From an uncultured Prochlorococcus sp. (GTDB lineage Bacteria > Cyanobacteriota > Cyanobacteriia > PCC-6307 > Cyanobiaceae), in NCBI GenBank assembly GCA_902587615.1, contig CACILY010000004.1:1-56821 (forward strand): 56,821 nt of DNA, in the 5' to 3' direction. A program made the position numbers and the translations under genes. The notes beneath the pieces are model-generated. The model did not search any database. It worked only from the letters and a program-made list of their open reading frames with translations, and was not told the DNA's origin. Shown piece by piece: positions 17,706 to 29,421 of the stretch; position 1 is the first letter of the stretch; each line of letters starts with the position of its first letter.

Positions 17706-19229
17706 TTATATTTCCTTTATTTTAAAGAGATCTATATTTTTCTCAAATTCATCAGTTAAAGAATTTAGGATCTGCTCTCTTCTTTTAGAATGATTTGGTT
17801 CATTAATTGGCAACTCACACAATCCCTTTTTGTTACGGAGAAGATTGATCCACCGCCTTCTCCATTTTCCATTTTCTAGGATTCCATGGAGATAAGTACC
17901 TGTAATAGCAGCTTTATTATCTTTCTTCTGTAATACCCAACCAAGGCTTGGGTCATTTGATATTGATCTGAGATTATCAATCTTTGCGTTAATCAAATAG
18001 CTTTTACCATTATGCAACTCAAAGCCTTCGACTTCTTCTTCTTGCGGCCATGAAAACATCACTTTTCTTTGAGATAATGACTTTTCACTTTCAAAAATAG
18101 TATGAATAGGTAAGAGATTAAGACCATGTAAGTACTTTGTTTGCTGTTCATTTTTTGTACCCTCTTTTTTATAAGGGTCTTCAAGAGACTTTCCCATCAT
18201 TTGAAGCCCTCCACAAATTCCCAGAATATTTCCTCCTTCCGATGCAAATCTCTTGATTTGCTCTCCTAGACCACTTGAATGCAGTTTTTCCAGATCACGA
18301 ATTGTTTGTTTGCTTCCTGGAATAATTATTCCATCTGGGTTATTTAGTGAGTCGCCTGGTTGAATCCAATTTAATTTGACTGTTTTTTCATGTTCTAATG
18401 GATCTAAATCTGAATAATTACTAAAAGAAGGTAATTTGATTACAGCTATTTCAATCTCATTTTGTTTATTTCTATTATTCCTTTCTAATAAATCTAATGA
18501 GTCTTCTGGGGGGAAGATTTCATTTAACCAGGGCATTATTCCTAAAACAGGTATCCCTGTTTCTTTCTCAAGCCATTCTTTCCCAGATTCAAATAGAGAT
18601 TTATTTCCTCGGAATCTATTGATGATAATTCCTTTAATTAGTTTCCTTTCAGCTGGCTTTAATAATGCTAAAGTCCCTATTATTTGAGCGAAGACTCCAC
18701 CCCTTTCGATATCTGCTACTAATATACAATTTGCGTTGACTAGTTTTGCTAACTTCAAGTTTGTTAAATCTCTATGTTGAAGATTTACTTCGACTGGACT
18801 TCCAGCACCTTCAATTATGAATTTTGCATCATCAAAAGTATTTATTAATTCTTTTAATGCTAATTGAACAGTATCCCATCCAGAGTCGAACCATTTTTCG
18901 TAGTAATTGATCGCATTGCTAATTCCTACACTTTTCCCTAGGTGTATTACTTCACTAGTCTCATTACCTTGTGGTTTTAAGAGAATTGGATTCATTGCTG
19001 CAATAGGCTCAACGCCAGCTGCCCAGGCTTGTATAACTTGTGAATAAGCCATCTCGCCACCATTTTTATCCACCCACGCGTTGTTGCTCATGTTCTGCCC
19101 TTTGAAAGGGAGGGGATGTTGTCCTAGGCGATAAAAGAATCTACAAATTGCTGTAGTCATAAGAGACTTTCCAGCTCCACTACATGTTCCCAAAATCATT
19201 ATTGGGACTGATTTTGTCTTTAAATTCAC
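17706..19229 (-). CDS. cobQ: Cobyric acid synthase
   Basis: MILGTCSGAGKSLMTTAICRFFYRLGQHPLPFKGQNMSNN; amidotransferase GICGGLQMMG. Confidence 0.95.
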   Translation of the reverse strand: MNLKTKSVPIMILGTCSGAGKSLMTTAICRFFYRLGQHPLPFKGQNMSNNAWVDKNGGEMAYSQVIQAWAAGVEPIAAMNPILLKPQGNETSEVIHLGKSVGISNAINYYEKWFDSGWDTVQLALKELINTFDDAKFIIEGAGSPVEVNLQHRDLTNLKLAKLVNANCILVADIERGGVFAQIIGTLALLKPAERKLIKGIIINRFRGNKSLFESGKEWLEKETGIPVLGIMPWLNEIFPPEDSLDLLERNNRNKQNEIEIAVIKLPSFSNYSDLDPLEHEKTVKLNWIQPGDSLNNPDGIIIPGSKQTIRDLEKLHSSGLGEQIKRFASEGGNILGICGGLQMMGKSLEDPYKKEGTKNEQQTKYLHGLNLLPIHTIFESEKSLSQRKVMFSWPQEEEVEGFELHNGKSYLINAKIDNLRSISNDPSLGWVLQKKDNKAAITGTYLHGILENGKWRRRWINLLRNKKGLCELPINEPNHSKRREQILNSLTDEFEKNIDLFKIKEI

Positions 19230-19597
19230 CTTAAAACCAATTTACGAAAAATACAATTAGCCAATCTTTCAAGTAGATAAGGTTTTTTTCTGAATAATTC
19301 AGGTCTGGTTTCAATTATTTCACGACCCATTGGAGTAAGTCGAACTTTTGAAGTTAGCCCTTGCCCATCGACCTCTCTACGAAGAATACCTAGCGTTATA
19401 AGCCATTGAAAATCCGACTCTATTTCATTTGGTCCTTGAAACCATATATTTTTACTGGAAAAATATTTAGCTTTCTTTTTAAAAACGGTTGTAGCCATCA
19501 ATCCATTCTTTTTGACATCTATATAAAATTGAGAATTAAAAGATAGACATCGTATTGCTCTAGCTGACCTATAACTAATCTCTTTGTCAATATTCAT
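19226..19597 (-). CDS. Conserved cyanobacterial hypothetical (Npun_F0494-like)
   Basis: Intact ORF overlapping cobQ start by 4 bp; LRREVDGQGLTSKVRLTPMGREIIETRPEL. Confidence 0.6.
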   Translation of the reverse strand: MNIDKEISYRSARAIRCLSFNSQFYIDVKKNGLMATTVFKKKAKYFSSKNIWFQGPNEIESDFQWLITLGILRREVDGQGLTSKVRLTPMGREIIETRPELFRKKPYLLERLANCIFRKLVLR

Positions 19598-19661
19598 TGT
19601 ATTAGTTTATTCGTTATCGTTGTTTAAATTAAATTCTAAGACTTATTTGAATATTTAATTC

Positions 19662-20303
19662 ATGGTTCTTATACTCGCCTCAGCTTCTAAAGCTCGTCGA
19701 CGATTACTTCAAAATTTAAATATTCAATTCAAAGTGCTAGTAAGTGATATTGATGAAGATGCTTTTTATTATAAGGACATTAGTAAGTTGGTTCAGGCTT
19801 TATCTGCAGCGAAGGCAGAATCAGTGATTTCAATTATTAAGACTAATAATGGACTGAATAATGATTCCAGGAATATTAATGCTGTTATTGCTTGTGACTC
19901 TTTATTTGAATTTAAGGGAGAGATATTTGGGAAACCTGTGAATAATCAAGAGGCCCTAGAACGTTGGAAAAGGATGTCTTCTCAAGATGGTTCTCTTTAT
20001 ACAGGTCACTCTCTTTATTTTAAACCACGTTTACAAAATGGTAAAAGGAGCAAAGAATTTACTGGGATGGTTAAAAATGTTGTAGCTACAAAGATTTCTT
20101 TTGAAAATTTGTCCGAATTGGAGATTGAGAGTTATGTGAATACAGGAGAGCCTTTGGAATGTGCCGGAGGTTTCGCAATTGAAGGTAAAGGGGGTGCGTT
20201 TATTCGTCAGATTGAAGGTTGTTATAGCAATGTTATAGGACTTAGTTTGCCTTGGTTGAGACAAGCACTCATTCAGGCAGATTTATTAAGTCTTTTAATT
20301 TAG
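19662..20303 (+). CDS. maf: Maf-like nucleotide pyrophosphatase
   Basis: LILASASKARRRLLQNLNI and GFAIEGKGGAFIRQIEGCYSNVIGLSLP. Confidence 0.92.
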   Translation: MVLILASASKARRRLLQNLNIQFKVLVSDIDEDAFYYKDISKLVQALSAAKAESVISIIKTNNGLNNDSRNINAVIACDSLFEFKGEIFGKPVNNQEALERWKRMSSQDGSLYTGHSLYFKPRLQNGKRSKEFTGMVKNVVATKISFENLSELEIESYVNTGEPLECAGGFAIEGKGGAFIRQIEGCYSNVIGLSLPWLRQALIQADLLSLLI

Positions 20304-20310
20304 AACTAGA

Positions 20311-20351
20311 CAATAAAAAAGCCCTCAAATAATTTGAGGGCTTTTTTATTG
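20311..20351. terminator. Bidirectional Rho-independent terminator between maf and psbC
   Basis: 20-bp perfect arms CAATAAAAAAGCCCTCAAAT / ATTTGAGGGCTTTTTTATTG. Confidence 0.9.
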
Positions 20352-20386
20352 AAGATATTAAATATCCCAAAGTGGAATTAGAGATA

Positions 20387-21769
20387 TTAATCCAGATCAG
20401 GCATTGAAAGAGCTGGTTCGGTCTTACGATCGATACCTTTCTCAAAACCTGCAGCGGCAGCACGAGCTCTACCTGCATGCCATAGATGACCTACAAATGT
20501 AAACCAGCCAAGGAAGAATTGAGCCCCAGCAAGCCATTGACGAAGATTAACGAAGTTAACAGCGTTTGGCTCTGTAATAATTCCACCAACTGAGTTGATA
20601 GAAGCATTAGGTGCATGGGTCATATATTCAGCTGCTCGACGAACCTGCCAAGGCTGAATATCATTTTGAATCTTATCTAGGCTTAGACCATTTGGTCCTC
20701 TTAATGGTTCCAACCATGGACCTCGGAAATCCCAAAAACGCATAGTTTCACCACCGAAAATAATTTCTCCAGTTGGTGAGCGCATTAGATACTTACCTAG
20801 TCCAGTTGGTCCCATAGTGGTACCTACATTTGCTCCAATCCTTTGGTCTCTAACAAGGAAGGTAAAGCTTTGAGCCTGAGAAGCTTCAGCATTAGTTGGT
20901 CCATAGAACTCTGAAGGATATGCAGTGTTGTTGAACCAGATAAAGCAAGAAGCGACAAAGCTGGCAACACAAATTCCGCCTAGTGCATAGCTTAGAAGTC
21001 CTTCACCATTCCAAATGAATGCTCTTCGAGCCCATCCATAAGGTGATGTAAATAGATGAAATAGACCACCAATGATTTCTATTACACCGACGTAAATGTG
21101 ACCACCAACTATATCCTCCATAGAGTTGACTCCAACCATCCAGCCACCACCACCCCAAGGGGTTTGGAGCAAGTAACCGAAGATAACTCTTGGATCAAGG
21201 GTTGGATTTATTAGTCGAACCTCTCCACCACCTGGAGCCCAAGTGTCATAAGCACCTCCTATGTACATCCAGTTGATTGACCATAGAAGGGCTCCAACAC
21301 CGAGAACAATCAAATGAAAACCAAGAATATTGGTCATCTGATTCTTATCTCTCCAGTCAGTTGAAAAGAATGGAAAAGCTTCTTCTAGCTTTTCTGGACC
21401 TGCCAGTGCGTGATAGATACCTCCAAACCCCAAAATGCCAGAAGCGATCAGGTGAACTACTCCTGCAGCAAAGAATGGGAAAATATCTGTGACTTCACCA
21501 CCTGGACCAATCCCATATCCAAACATTGCAACGTGAGGCATGCAAATTAAACCTTGCTCCCACATTGGCTTATCAAAGGTGAAGTGACTCACCTCGAATA
21601 GCATCATTGCTCCAGCCCAGAAAACTATTAGGCCAGCATGAGCGATATGAGCTCCTAAAAGGCGACCAGAAAGATTGATAAGACGAGCATTACCTACATA
21701 CCAGGCATAACCTGTCTCTTCAATACTTTGATTTGGGGCCTTTAAAAGACTATTAAAGGGCGTTTCCAC
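20387..21769 (-). CDS. psbC: Photosystem II CP43 protein
   Basis: [15 protein letters not shown]...(GTG start at 21769), canonical CP43. The ORF-track start at 21796 is upstream of the conserved start. Confidence 0.97.
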   Translation of the reverse strand: METPFNSLLKAPNQSIEETGYAWYVGNARLINLSGRLLGAHIAHAGLIVFWAGAMMLFEVSHFTFDKPMWEQGLICMPHVAMFGYGIGPGGEVTDIFPFFAAGVVHLIASGILGFGGIYHALAGPEKLEEAFPFFSTDWRDKNQMTNILGFHLIVLGVGALLWSINWMYIGGAYDTWAPGGGEVRLINPTLDPRVIFGYLLQTPWGGGGWMVGVNSMEDIVGGHIYVGVIEIIGGLFHLFTSPYGWARRAFIWNGEGLLSYALGGICVASFVASCFIWFNNTAYPSEFYGPTNAEASQAQSFTFLVRDQRIGANVGTTMGPTGLGKYLMRSPTGEIIFGGETMRFWDFRGPWLEPLRGPNGLSLDKIQNDIQPWQVRRAAEYMTHAPNASINSVGGIITEPNAVNFVNLRQWLAGAQFFLGWFTFVGHLWHAGRARAAAAGFEKGIDRKTEPALSMPDLD

Positions 21770-22829
21770 GTGGGAGTACCTCCTCTGGGAATACAAAATT
21801 TTCGTGTGGCTGGTCTATTGAAGACAACCATGCGCGCATGCCTTCGTTTAGCAAAACGTTCTTTGTATAGAACGTTTCAAACTCAGGATCTTCTGCAGCA
21901 CGGATTTCTTGGCTAACAAAGTCATATGCTCTTAAGTTAAGAGCAAGGCCAACAATACCAATAGAGGATGCCCACATACCTGTTACAGGTACGAAAAGCA
22001 TCATGAAGTGTAGGAAACGCTTATTTGAGAATGCAATACCGAAAATCTGACTCCAGAAACGGTTAGCAGTAATAAAAGAATAGGTTTCTTCTTCTTGAAC
22101 AGGGTCAAAGCCTCTGAAAGTAGAGCTTTGTTTTTGTCCTTCTGAATACTGGCTTGAGTCTTCATAAAGGGTGTTTTGCACTGTTGCACCATGAATTGCG
22201 CAGAGAAGTGCACCTCCAAGAATTCCACCCACACCCATCATATGGAAGGGATTAAGAGTGATGTTATGGAAGCCTTGTATAAAGAGAATGAAACGGAAAA
22301 TAGCTGCAACACCAAAAGAAGGAGCAAAGAAAAAACTATGCTGACCTAATGGGTAGATAAGGAAACAAGCTGTATAAACAGCAATTACCGCAGAAAAGGC
22401 AAGAGCGTTATAAGGGCGAATGCCAACAAGCCTTGCTATTTCAAATTGTCGAAGCATGAAGCCAATTAGACCAAATGCTCCATGAAGAGCTACGAAATTC
22501 CAAAGACCGCCTAGTTGAAACCATCTAACTAAGCTTCCTTGAGCTTCGGGGCCCCACAGAAATAGAAGACTGTGCCCCATGGCATCTCCAGGGGTGCTTA
22601 CAGCAGCTGTAAGGAAATTACATCCTTCCAGGTAAGAACTGGCAACACCATGGGTGTACCAGGAGGTAACGAAGGTTGTGCCTACAAACCACCCACCAAT
22701 TGCCAAGTAGGCACAGGGGAATAGAAGGAGACCGGACCAACCAACAAATACGAATCGGTCACGCTTTATCCAATCGTCGAGGAGGTCAAACCATCCTCTT
22801 TGTGGAGCGCTTCCAACAGCGATCGTCAT
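21753..22829 (-). CDS. psbD: Photosystem II D2 protein
   Basis: [38 protein letters not shown]; start set at the conserved MTIAVG (ATG at 22829). Confidence 0.97.
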   Translation of the reverse strand: MTIAVGSAPQRGWFDLLDDWIKRDRFVFVGWSGLLLFPCAYLAIGGWFVGTTFVTSWYTHGVASSYLEGCNFLTAAVSTPGDAMGHSLLFLWGPEAQGSLVRWFQLGGLWNFVALHGAFGLIGFMLRQFEIARLVGIRPYNALAFSAVIAVYTACFLIYPLGQHSFFFAPSFGVAAIFRFILFIQGFHNITLNPFHMMGVGGILGGALLCAIHGATVQNTLYEDSSQYSEGQKQSSTFRGFDPVQEEETYSFITANRFWSQIFGIAFSNKRFLHFMMLFVPVTGMWASSIGIVGLALNLRAYDFVSQEIRAAEDPEFETFYTKNVLLNEGMRAWLSSIDQPHENFVFPEEVLPRGNAL

Positions 22830-22999
22830 GTGAACGTTGCTGAACTTTGGGATACGGGGGGACTTTAACAAGCTTTATGGGTTGTTTGGTGAAATATTGC
22901 GCTGATGTGAATCCCTTGTATTGGTATTTAGTTTTTCTATAACAACTTTTCCCTTATTTACGGGCATTATTAGAGAATGAAACTCAGTTTTGATCGGTT

Positions 23000-23575
23000 A
23001 TGTCAGCTAATCTTCAAGAAAACTTCAAATCTGAGGATTCTCCTAAGATTTTATTTGAACAAACAGTTAAAGGTTCTCGTAAGGTCTCTAACTATTTAAT
23101 TGGAGCAATGCTCTCAATTGGTGGGATAGGTTTTTTATTAGCCTCTGGTTCAAGTTATCTCGGAACAGATTTACTACCTTTGGGAAGGCCATCTACTTTG
23201 ATTTTTGTTCCGCAGGGCTTGGTTATGGGACTCTATGGAATAGCTGCTTCGCTTTTGGCTATTTATCTTTGGCGTTTAATTTCCGTTGATTTTGGCTCGG
23301 GGGTGAATGTTTTTGATAAAGAAGCAGGTTTGTTAGTTATAAAAAGACAGGGTTTTTTAAAAGAAATATTGGTTGAGATCCCTTTGAAAGATATAAATGC
23401 AGTTAAATTGGATGTTCGTGAGGGTTTTAATTCTAAAAGACGTATCTCTTTGAGAATTAAGGGAAGAAAAGACTTGCCGGTTTCACAAATAGGAGCTCCT
23501 CAACCTTTACTTGAATTGGAGCAAGAAGCAGCTCAACTTGCTAGATTTTTAGGAGTAGGACTTGAAGGATTTTAA
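23000..23575 (+). CDS. ycf4: Photosystem I assembly protein Ycf4
   Basis: [38 protein letters not shown] characteristic Ycf4 sequence. Confidence 0.95.
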   Translation: MSANLQENFKSEDSPKILFEQTVKGSRKVSNYLIGAMLSIGGIGFLLASGSSYLGTDLLPLGRPSTLIFVPQGLVMGLYGIAASLLAIYLWRLISVDFGSGVNVFDKEAGLLVIKRQGFLKEILVEIPLKDINAVKLDVREGFNSKRRISLRIKGRKDLPVSQIGAPQPLLELEQEAAQLARFLGVGLEGF

Positions 23576-24266
23576 AAACAATAATACTACTTTGAGAAAT
23601 TCTATATTCTTTCTTTTTGCCTCTTGTTTTATTCTTATTGGCTGTTCAAGTAAAAATAACTACCAGTTTTTTGATCCTTGCCATGGCTTTTCATTTAAAT
23701 GTGTAAAAGGGAAGCAGGTTATTTTGATTGATACGAGTAAAGGAAGAATGCTTTTTGAATTAGATGGTGACTCTGCTCCTGTAACTGTTGGAAATTTTTT
23801 AGACCTTGTCTCTAGAGGTGCTTATGAAAATACAGTTTTCAATAGAGTTGTTAGAGAACCTATTCCCTTTGTTATTCAAGGAGGTAAGCCTATTTATAAC
23901 AATCAAAAGTCATCAAATTTGCAATTAGATCTTGATAATTATTTTGATAAGAAAACAGGTAGCATTAGACTTATCCCTCTTGAAATTAAATTAACTAATG
24001 AACAATATCCAAGATATAATCATATAATCAATGATCCAAACCTTATTAATAAAATTAGCCTTAGGCATAAAAAAGGTTCAATATCTATGGCTCGTTCAGA
24101 ATCTTTAAATTCTGGTAGTTCCCAATTCTATATATCTCTAAAAAATCTCCCAGTTCTGGATGGTAGATATTCTGTATTTGGGAGGCTTGTTAAGGGACAT
24201 GAGGTACTTAAACAGATAAAGAAAGACGAGGTAATTGATAAGATATTACATATTAAAGATGATTAA
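23562..24266 (+). CDS. Cyclophilin-type peptidyl-prolyl cis-trans isomerase, probable lipoprotein
   Basis: ILIGCSSKN lipobox, [43 protein letters not shown] start overlaps ycf4. Confidence 0.9.
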   Translation: MKDFKNNNTTLRNSIFFLFASCFILIGCSSKNNYQFFDPCHGFSFKCVKGKQVILIDTSKGRMLFELDGDSAPVTVGNFLDLVSRGAYENTVFNRVVREPIPFVIQGGKPIYNNQKSSNLQLDLDNYFDKKTGSIRLIPLEIKLTNEQYPRYNHIINDPNLINKISLRHKKGSISMARSESLNSGSSQFYISLKNLPVLDGRYSVFGRLVKGHEVLKQIKKDEVIDKILHIKDD

Positions 24267-24306
24267 TTTATTTACTTAAGAGTTGAGGACTGGATTCTAG
24301 TCTCTA

Positions 24307-24813
24307 TTAAGTAACTTTTAGCATTTCGGTATTTATTCCAGAAGCTCTTTCGAGTGCGATTTTCCCAGTCCTTGCTATCTCTTTTATGCCATATGGTTTT
24401 AGTAATTTCTCCATTGCGACTAATTTTCCAGGATCCCCAACAACTTCAAGAATAAGTGCTTCATCTGAAACATCTACTACTTTTGCTCTGAAAACTTGAA
24501 CCAAATCTAATATTTTCCCCCTTTGTTCTGCTGAGGCACTTACTTTAAGAAGCATTAACTCTCTTTCAACTGCAGGAAGATTAGTTAAGTCGAGAACATT
24601 GAGAATATTTACTAACTTATCTAATTGCTTTGTCATTTGTTGAAGGGTTTGATCATCTCCTTCAACAACCATTGTTAGTCTTGATATGCCAGGGGCCTCT
24701 GCAGGACCTACCGCAAGACTATCTATATTGAATCCTCTCCTCGCAAACAATCCAGCAATTCTGCTAAGAGCTCCAGATTCATCTTCTACTAGAACTGAAA
24801 GAGTATGTTTCAT
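24307..24813 (-). CDS. ilvN: Acetolactate synthase small subunit
   Basis: [37 protein letters not shown] (ACT domain). Confidence 0.95.
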   Translation of the reverse strand: MKHTLSVLVEDESGALSRIAGLFARRGFNIDSLAVGPAEAPGISRLTMVVEGDDQTLQQMTKQLDKLVNILNVLDLTNLPAVERELMLLKVSASAEQRGKILDLVQVFRAKVVDVSDEALILEVVGDPGKLVAMEKLLKPYGIKEIARTGKIALERASGINTEMLKVT

Positions 24814-24831
24814 CCTTTTTTGTGAAAGTAT

Positions 24832-25800
24832 TTAAGATGATTCCAACCAATTCAATGCAAATTTATTGAATTGATTGGGAGATTCATCATGTGGGCAATG
24901 CCCTGAATTCTCTATAACCAATAATTTAATCCAAGGATACTGTCTTGTTAAATCTTTAGCTAAAGATATGGGCACTAATTTATCTTGATTGCCCCATATC
25001 AGGAGTATTTCTGGAGGTGAGGAATTTTTTGAAAGCTTTCGCAGAAGCTCAGGGCCTGTTTTCTCAAAGGATCTTATGGACATCCCAATGCTCATTGCCC
25101 TTAAAGAATTTGCAGCTGTATATCTTTTAGTAGGGGTTCTGACAATTCTTTTTAAATCTTGATCAGTCGCTATTGACCGGTAATAAGCTAATTGAAGTGC
25201 AAGATTAATAAGACCTGAACGAACAATTAGTGGAATGATGATTTCTAATGGAATTAAGTGGAAGAATAATTGACTTAAAAATTTAGTTACTCTTTTTATC
25301 CAAATTGATTTAGATGGAATGATTTTTTGGGTAAAGCAAGGGTCCGGTAAAGGTGAGGCTATGATTGATTTTATTAGATCTGGTCGCAAATAAAGTGATG
25401 TTAAGGCAACAAGTCCTCCTAGGGAATTTCCTATTATTGAAACTTTTTTGAATTGACTAGCTTTAACAACTTCTTCTAAAAAAGCGATTACTTGCTGAGC
25501 CCATACTGCATTATCTAGATAGCCAAATTTTTTTGAACTGGGCTGGTCTGACCTCCCAAAACCTATAAGATCAATTGCATAGACTCGAAAACCTTTCTCA
25601 GCAAAATAAGCGGCATTATTTCTCCAATGTTCTGAACTGGCTCCAAATCCATGAACTAAAAGAAGAGGGGAACCATCTTCTTCCCCCATTGCTCTCCAGT
25701 GACATGAATTGTTTTTCCAGGTCCAATTATTGTGCTGCCCCCAATTTGGGTCAGTCTTCAATATTTCATTTGTAAAAATTTTGACAGGGTCTTGCTTCAA
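24832..25800 (-). CDS. Alpha/beta hydrolase
   Basis: LLVHGFGASSEHWRNN...SIIGNSLGGLVAL. Confidence 0.9.
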   Translation of the reverse strand: MKQDPVKIFTNEILKTDPNWGQHNNWTWKNNSCHWRAMGEEDGSPLLLVHGFGASSEHWRNNAAYFAEKGFRVYAIDLIGFGRSDQPSSKKFGYLDNAVWAQQVIAFLEEVVKASQFKKVSIIGNSLGGLVALTSLYLRPDLIKSIIASPLPDPCFTQKIIPSKSIWIKRVTKFLSQLFFHLIPLEIIIPLIVRSGLINLALQLAYYRSIATDQDLKRIVRTPTKRYTAANSLRAMSIGMSIRSFEKTGPELLRKLSKNSSPPEILLIWGNQDKLVPISLAKDLTRQYPWIKLLVIENSGHCPHDESPNQFNKFALNWLESS

Positions 25801-25942
25801 GGAAATCTGATAGGGCTGAGTTTTTTATTAAAAGAAGGCTACGCAGATTTAATAATTGTGGGAACTTTTAATTGATTTCTGAGACTTTTTCTCAATGAAA
25901 TAAAATAAATGACTTGACCTTCTAATGTTTTAAAATTTAGTT

Positions 25943-26041
25943 ATGGCCTCTGAGATTTTTGGAATTGCCGCTGTCTTCTGGGTCTTAATACCAGTAGGCC
26001 TTCTTGGTGGAGTTCTTCTATTGAAGCTTCAAGGCGATTGA
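25943..26041 (+). CDS. petM: Cytochrome b6f complex subunit VII
   Basis: Translated by eye: [32 protein letters not shown] (32 aa), matches PetM; absent from the ORF track (too short). Confidence 0.92.
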   Translation: MASEIFGIAAVFWVLIPVGLLGGVLLLKLQGD

Positions 26042-26084
26042 TTGTCACGATTTTTAGTTCTGCCCTTTAAGCTCCTCTTTCATA

Positions 26085-27059
26085 ATGCAATCTCCTATGA
26101 AGGTTTTGGTGTTAGGTGGAACCGGCACCCTGGGAAGGCAGATAGCCAAGGCTGCTACTGATTTTGGCTATGAAGTGCGATGTCTTGTTAGAAGACCTCG
26201 TAGTGCAGCTTTCTTGCAAGAATGGGGATGCGAGCTAGTACAAGGCGATTTATTAAGTGTTCAGGATGTCAGAAGTGCTTTGAAGGATATAGATGCAGTT
26301 ATAGATGCTGCTACAAGTAGACCTGATGATCCTAAAAGTGTTTATGAGATTGATTGGGATGGGAAACTAAACTTTTATCGAATATGCTCTGATCTCGAAG
26401 TTAAAAGAGTTGTTTTTATTTCTTTGTTAGCTGCAGAGAAGTATAGAAATGTTCCAATGATGGATATTAAATATTGTACGGAACTTTTACTCTCTGAATC
26501 ATCTTTGGATTACACAATCCTTCAAGGTGCGGCTTTTATGCAGGGCGTTATAGGTCAATTTGCTATTCCAATTTTAGATAGCCAACCTGTATGGATTAGC
26601 GGAACTCCAAGCGATATTGCGTATATGAATACTCAGGATATGGCTCGATTTGCCGTCGCGGCATTAAATAGGCCCAAAACAATAAGAAAAAGCTTTCCAG
26701 TTGTTGGGCCAAAAGCGTGGAAGACAGAGGATTTAGTGAAATTATGTGAGGAATCTTGTGATAGGAAAGCAAGAGTATGGAAAGTTTCCCCTTTCATTAT
26801 TAAGGCTGCACAGGGTCTGATCTCTTTCTTTGAGTCAAGCTTAAATATTGCAGAACGTCTTTCTTTCTCAGAAGTGAGTGGAAGTGGGATGCTATTGGAT
26901 GCACCTATGGATGAAACCTATAAAATCTTCGGTTTGGATCCTTCGGAAACAACGACCATGGAAAGTTATATAAAAGAGTATTACGACGTAATTCTTCAAA
27001 GGCTTAAAGAGATGGGAGCCGATCTTGATAAAGAAGACAAAAAGAAGTTTCCGATATAA
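26085..27059 (+). CDS. NmrA-like/atypical SDR, Ycf39-like
   Basis: MKVLVLGGTGTLGRQIAKAATDFGYEVRCLVRRPRSAAFLQEWGCELVQGDL. Confidence 0.88.
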   Translation: MQSPMKVLVLGGTGTLGRQIAKAATDFGYEVRCLVRRPRSAAFLQEWGCELVQGDLLSVQDVRSALKDIDAVIDAATSRPDDPKSVYEIDWDGKLNFYRICSDLEVKRVVFISLLAAEKYRNVPMMDIKYCTELLLSESSLDYTILQGAAFMQGVIGQFAIPILDSQPVWISGTPSDIAYMNTQDMARFAVAALNRPKTIRKSFPVVGPKAWKTEDLVKLCEESCDRKARVWKVSPFIIKAAQGLISFFESSLNIAERLSFSEVSGSGMLLDAPMDETYKIFGLDPSETTTMESYIKEYYDVILQRLKEMGADLDKEDKKKFPI

Positions 27060-27120
27060 GCCCCATTCTCCTTGCACTATTGTAGTTCGTTTGTACCATG
27101 GAGTTGGCTTTTATTTTTCT

Positions 27121-27336
27121 ATGTCAATTTCTCAGATAAAAAACCTCAACAGAAGATTGGATAATCTTGCGAACGAGGCTACCTGTGAGTTGGATAAAGT
27201 ATGTGGCAATGAATTGTGGAGAAATCTTGGCTTTGATGCTTTTGATGGATTAGAAGACTCTGAAAGAAGATCTAGAGCTAATTACTATTACGGCCAATTA
27301 CAAACGGTTCGAGAAATTCAATCAGTTTTTGCTTGA
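27121..27336 (+). CDS. Small conserved hypothetical
   Basis: MSISQIKNLNRRLDNLANEATCELDKVCGNELWRNLGFDAF...; ATG at 27121 is more plausible than 27025 (overlap with previous gene). Confidence 0.6.
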   Translation: MSISQIKNLNRRLDNLANEATCELDKVCGNELWRNLGFDAFDGLEDSERRSRANYYYGQLQTVREIQSVFA

Positions 27337-27399
27337 TACCTATTAAATTTACACGTTTTGAATAGAATAAAAAGAATCTCATAATATTGATAAGTAAAG

Positions 27400-27672
27400 A
27401 TGATTGAAACTTCTGGTGTTATAGAGAAAGAACAAGGAAATGGATTCTATTTGGTTACGCTAGAACAGCCTGCAGGTCATCAGTGTTTATGCAGAGCGGC
27501 AGGGAAATTGACAAAATTTAGAATTAAATTGCTTGCAGGAGATAAAGTTCTTGTTGAGATAAGTCCATATGATCTCACTCGGGGAAGAATTACTTATAGA
27601 GAGCGTAATGCTGGTGGATCAAGTGGTCCTAGGCCAGGTGGTAATCGTCCGGGGGGATCTAGAAGAAAATAA
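27400..27672 (+). CDS. infA: Translation initiation factor IF-1
   Basis: GVIEKEQGNGFYLVTLEQPAGHQCLCRAAGKLTKFRIKLLAGDKVLVEISPYDLTRGRITYRER, IF-1 fold (divergent copy with Arg/Gly tail). Confidence 0.85.
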   Translation: MIETSGVIEKEQGNGFYLVTLEQPAGHQCLCRAAGKLTKFRIKLLAGDKVLVEISPYDLTRGRITYRERNAGGSSGPRPGGNRPGGSRRK

Positions 27673-29046
27673 TTAAATCAATTCTAATATTGCATTCTTA
27701 AATTCATTTCTTTGCTTGACACCTTTCCATTCTTTTACCAGAGCTTTAGATAAAAACAGTTGAGTTGTGGGAGTCCCATTTACGCCAGCTTGCTTTGCTA
27801 TTGCTTGCTCAGCTTCAATATCAATTTCTATAGCCTTGGCTTTTCCTTCTAATTCACTAAGTACTCTTTTTATTTGAGGCTTTAAAACATGACAGGGTCC
27901 GCAATTAGGTGAGGTGTATATAACTAAAAGAGGGATATTGCTCTCGTGGTAAAGCTTTCTAAGTGCATAACTTCCTTTATGCCAAGAAGCACTAGGGACA
28001 AAGTTTTCTTCATTTGAAGTCTCAATATTTTCAAGGGGTTCTGCAGCGGATGGTTCTGGTGAACTTCTTTTCAATAATTTTGAAAGATTGTTTTTGCTTA
28101 ACCACCTTTCTGCTGCTAAGGCTGCTTTGCAGCCGCTCGCTGCTGCTGTAATTCCTTGTCTCCATTCTTTGTCTGTAACATCCCCAGCAGCAAAAATACC
28201 TTCTTTTGAAGTCTCTGGCCTTCCTGGTTTGGTTATCAAATACCCAGTTTCATCTGTATCTAATTGTTCTTGAAAGATTTGGGTGTTTGGAGTGTGACCT
28301 ATTGCATAAAAAAGACCTTTTACCTTTATGACTTGACTCACATTTGTGTCAGTCTTTTTAATTTGTAAATTTGTTAGCCAATCTTTTCCATCTACATCGA
28401 CTACTTCAGTTTGCCAATGAATAGTGATTTGAGGGTTTTTTAAAACTCGATCAATCATTGAGGCACTAGCCCTAAGTTGGTTTGATCTAACTAATAAATG
28501 AACATGACTTCCATATTTGGTTAAGTAAACAGCCTCTTCACAGGCAGAGTCCCCTCCTCCAATTACTGCAAGTTCTTCTTCTCTGAATTGTGGAGTAGCA
28601 CCATCGCAAATTGCGCAGGCACTTATCCCTTTGCTCCAGAACTTTTGTTCATTAGGCAAATGAAGTTTGTTCGCGCTTGCACCAGTGGCGATAATTAAGG
28701 AATGGGCTTTAATTGTTAGATTTTTTACATTTATCGAGAATGGTTTTTTAGTTAGATTGACTAATTCCACATCTTCTTCTATAAGCTTTGTTCCCCATCT
28801 AATAGCTTGAGATTTCATTAAATCCATTAAGTCTGGACCCATAACTCCATCAGGAAAACCTGGAAAGTTTTCTACAAATGTTGTGGTCATTAATTGACCT
28901 CCAGGTATACCACCTTTTTCAAATCCAGTTATTAACAATGGCTGGAGGTTTGCTCGCGCGGCATAAATTGCAGCAGTGTAACCCGCTGGACCTGATCCAA
29001 TTATTACAAGATTCTCAATGGAACTTTGATTGTTTATTTCGCCCAT
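27673..29046 (-). CDS. NADPH-thioredoxin reductase fused to thioredoxin (NTRC)
   Basis: [26 protein letters not shown]-terminal [12 protein letters not shown] thioredoxin domain. Confidence 0.95.
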   Translation of the reverse strand: MGEINNQSSIENLVIIGSGPAGYTAAIYAARANLQPLLITGFEKGGIPGGQLMTTTFVENFPGFPDGVMGPDLMDLMKSQAIRWGTKLIEEDVELVNLTKKPFSINVKNLTIKAHSLIIATGASANKLHLPNEQKFWSKGISACAICDGATPQFREEELAVIGGGDSACEEAVYLTKYGSHVHLLVRSNQLRASASMIDRVLKNPQITIHWQTEVVDVDGKDWLTNLQIKKTDTNVSQVIKVKGLFYAIGHTPNTQIFQEQLDTDETGYLITKPGRPETSKEGIFAAGDVTDKEWRQGITAAASGCKAALAAERWLSKNNLSKLLKRSSPEPSAAEPLENIETSNEENFVPSASWHKGSYALRKLYHESNIPLLVIYTSPNCGPCHVLKPQIKRVLSELEGKAKAIEIDIEAEQAIAKQAGVNGTPTTQLFLSKALVKEWKGVKQRNEFKNAILELI

Positions 29047-29175
29047 GAATTTAGGCGGATGACAAGTTTATAAAGCAAATAATATCTATTTTTTCTTGAG
29101 ATTTATACCTAAGTTACTCTTTTAAGATTATTGGATGTTTATTTTTAATTTTTGAAGTTAATTAATTAAGATTTT

Positions 29176-29421
29176 CTATAGCTCTAAAAGTTCATCTTTA
29201 TCCATTGTCTCTTTTTCAATGGACGGAATTAAATTATTAGGAAATTTTAAAAGAGTATCTTCTAGTTGCTCGGGATGATGATGCAAGCAAACTATCCATT
29301 CCCTAAATTCTTCTGTAATCGCGAAGCTATCCTCGTACTTTTCTAGAGAGTCAAGTACAGCAATTCTATTTGAGGCCCAAGAAGTCGAGAGTTCTATTCG
29401 CCTTTTGGAAGAAGAGTCCAT
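29176..29421 (-). CDS. Conserved hypothetical
   Basis: Intact 81-aa ORF in the expected spacing context. Confidence 0.5.
   Translation of the reverse strand: MDSSSKRRIELSTSWASNRIAVLDSLEKYEDSFAITEEFREWIVCLHHHPEQLEDTLLKFPNNLIPSIEKETMDKDELLEL

Noticed and set aside
17508-17793. Plus-strand ORFs over ferredoxin/cobQ
   Set aside because: Antisense shadows of genes with clear motifs.
20269-20478. 69-aa minus ORF spanning maf end, terminator and psbC end
   Set aside because: Runs through a strong terminator and alternate frames of real genes.
21277-21492. 71-aa ORF antisense to psbC
   Set aside because: Shadow of a highly conserved gene.
22001-22234. 77-aa ORF within psbD
   Set aside because: Alternate-frame shadow of psbD.
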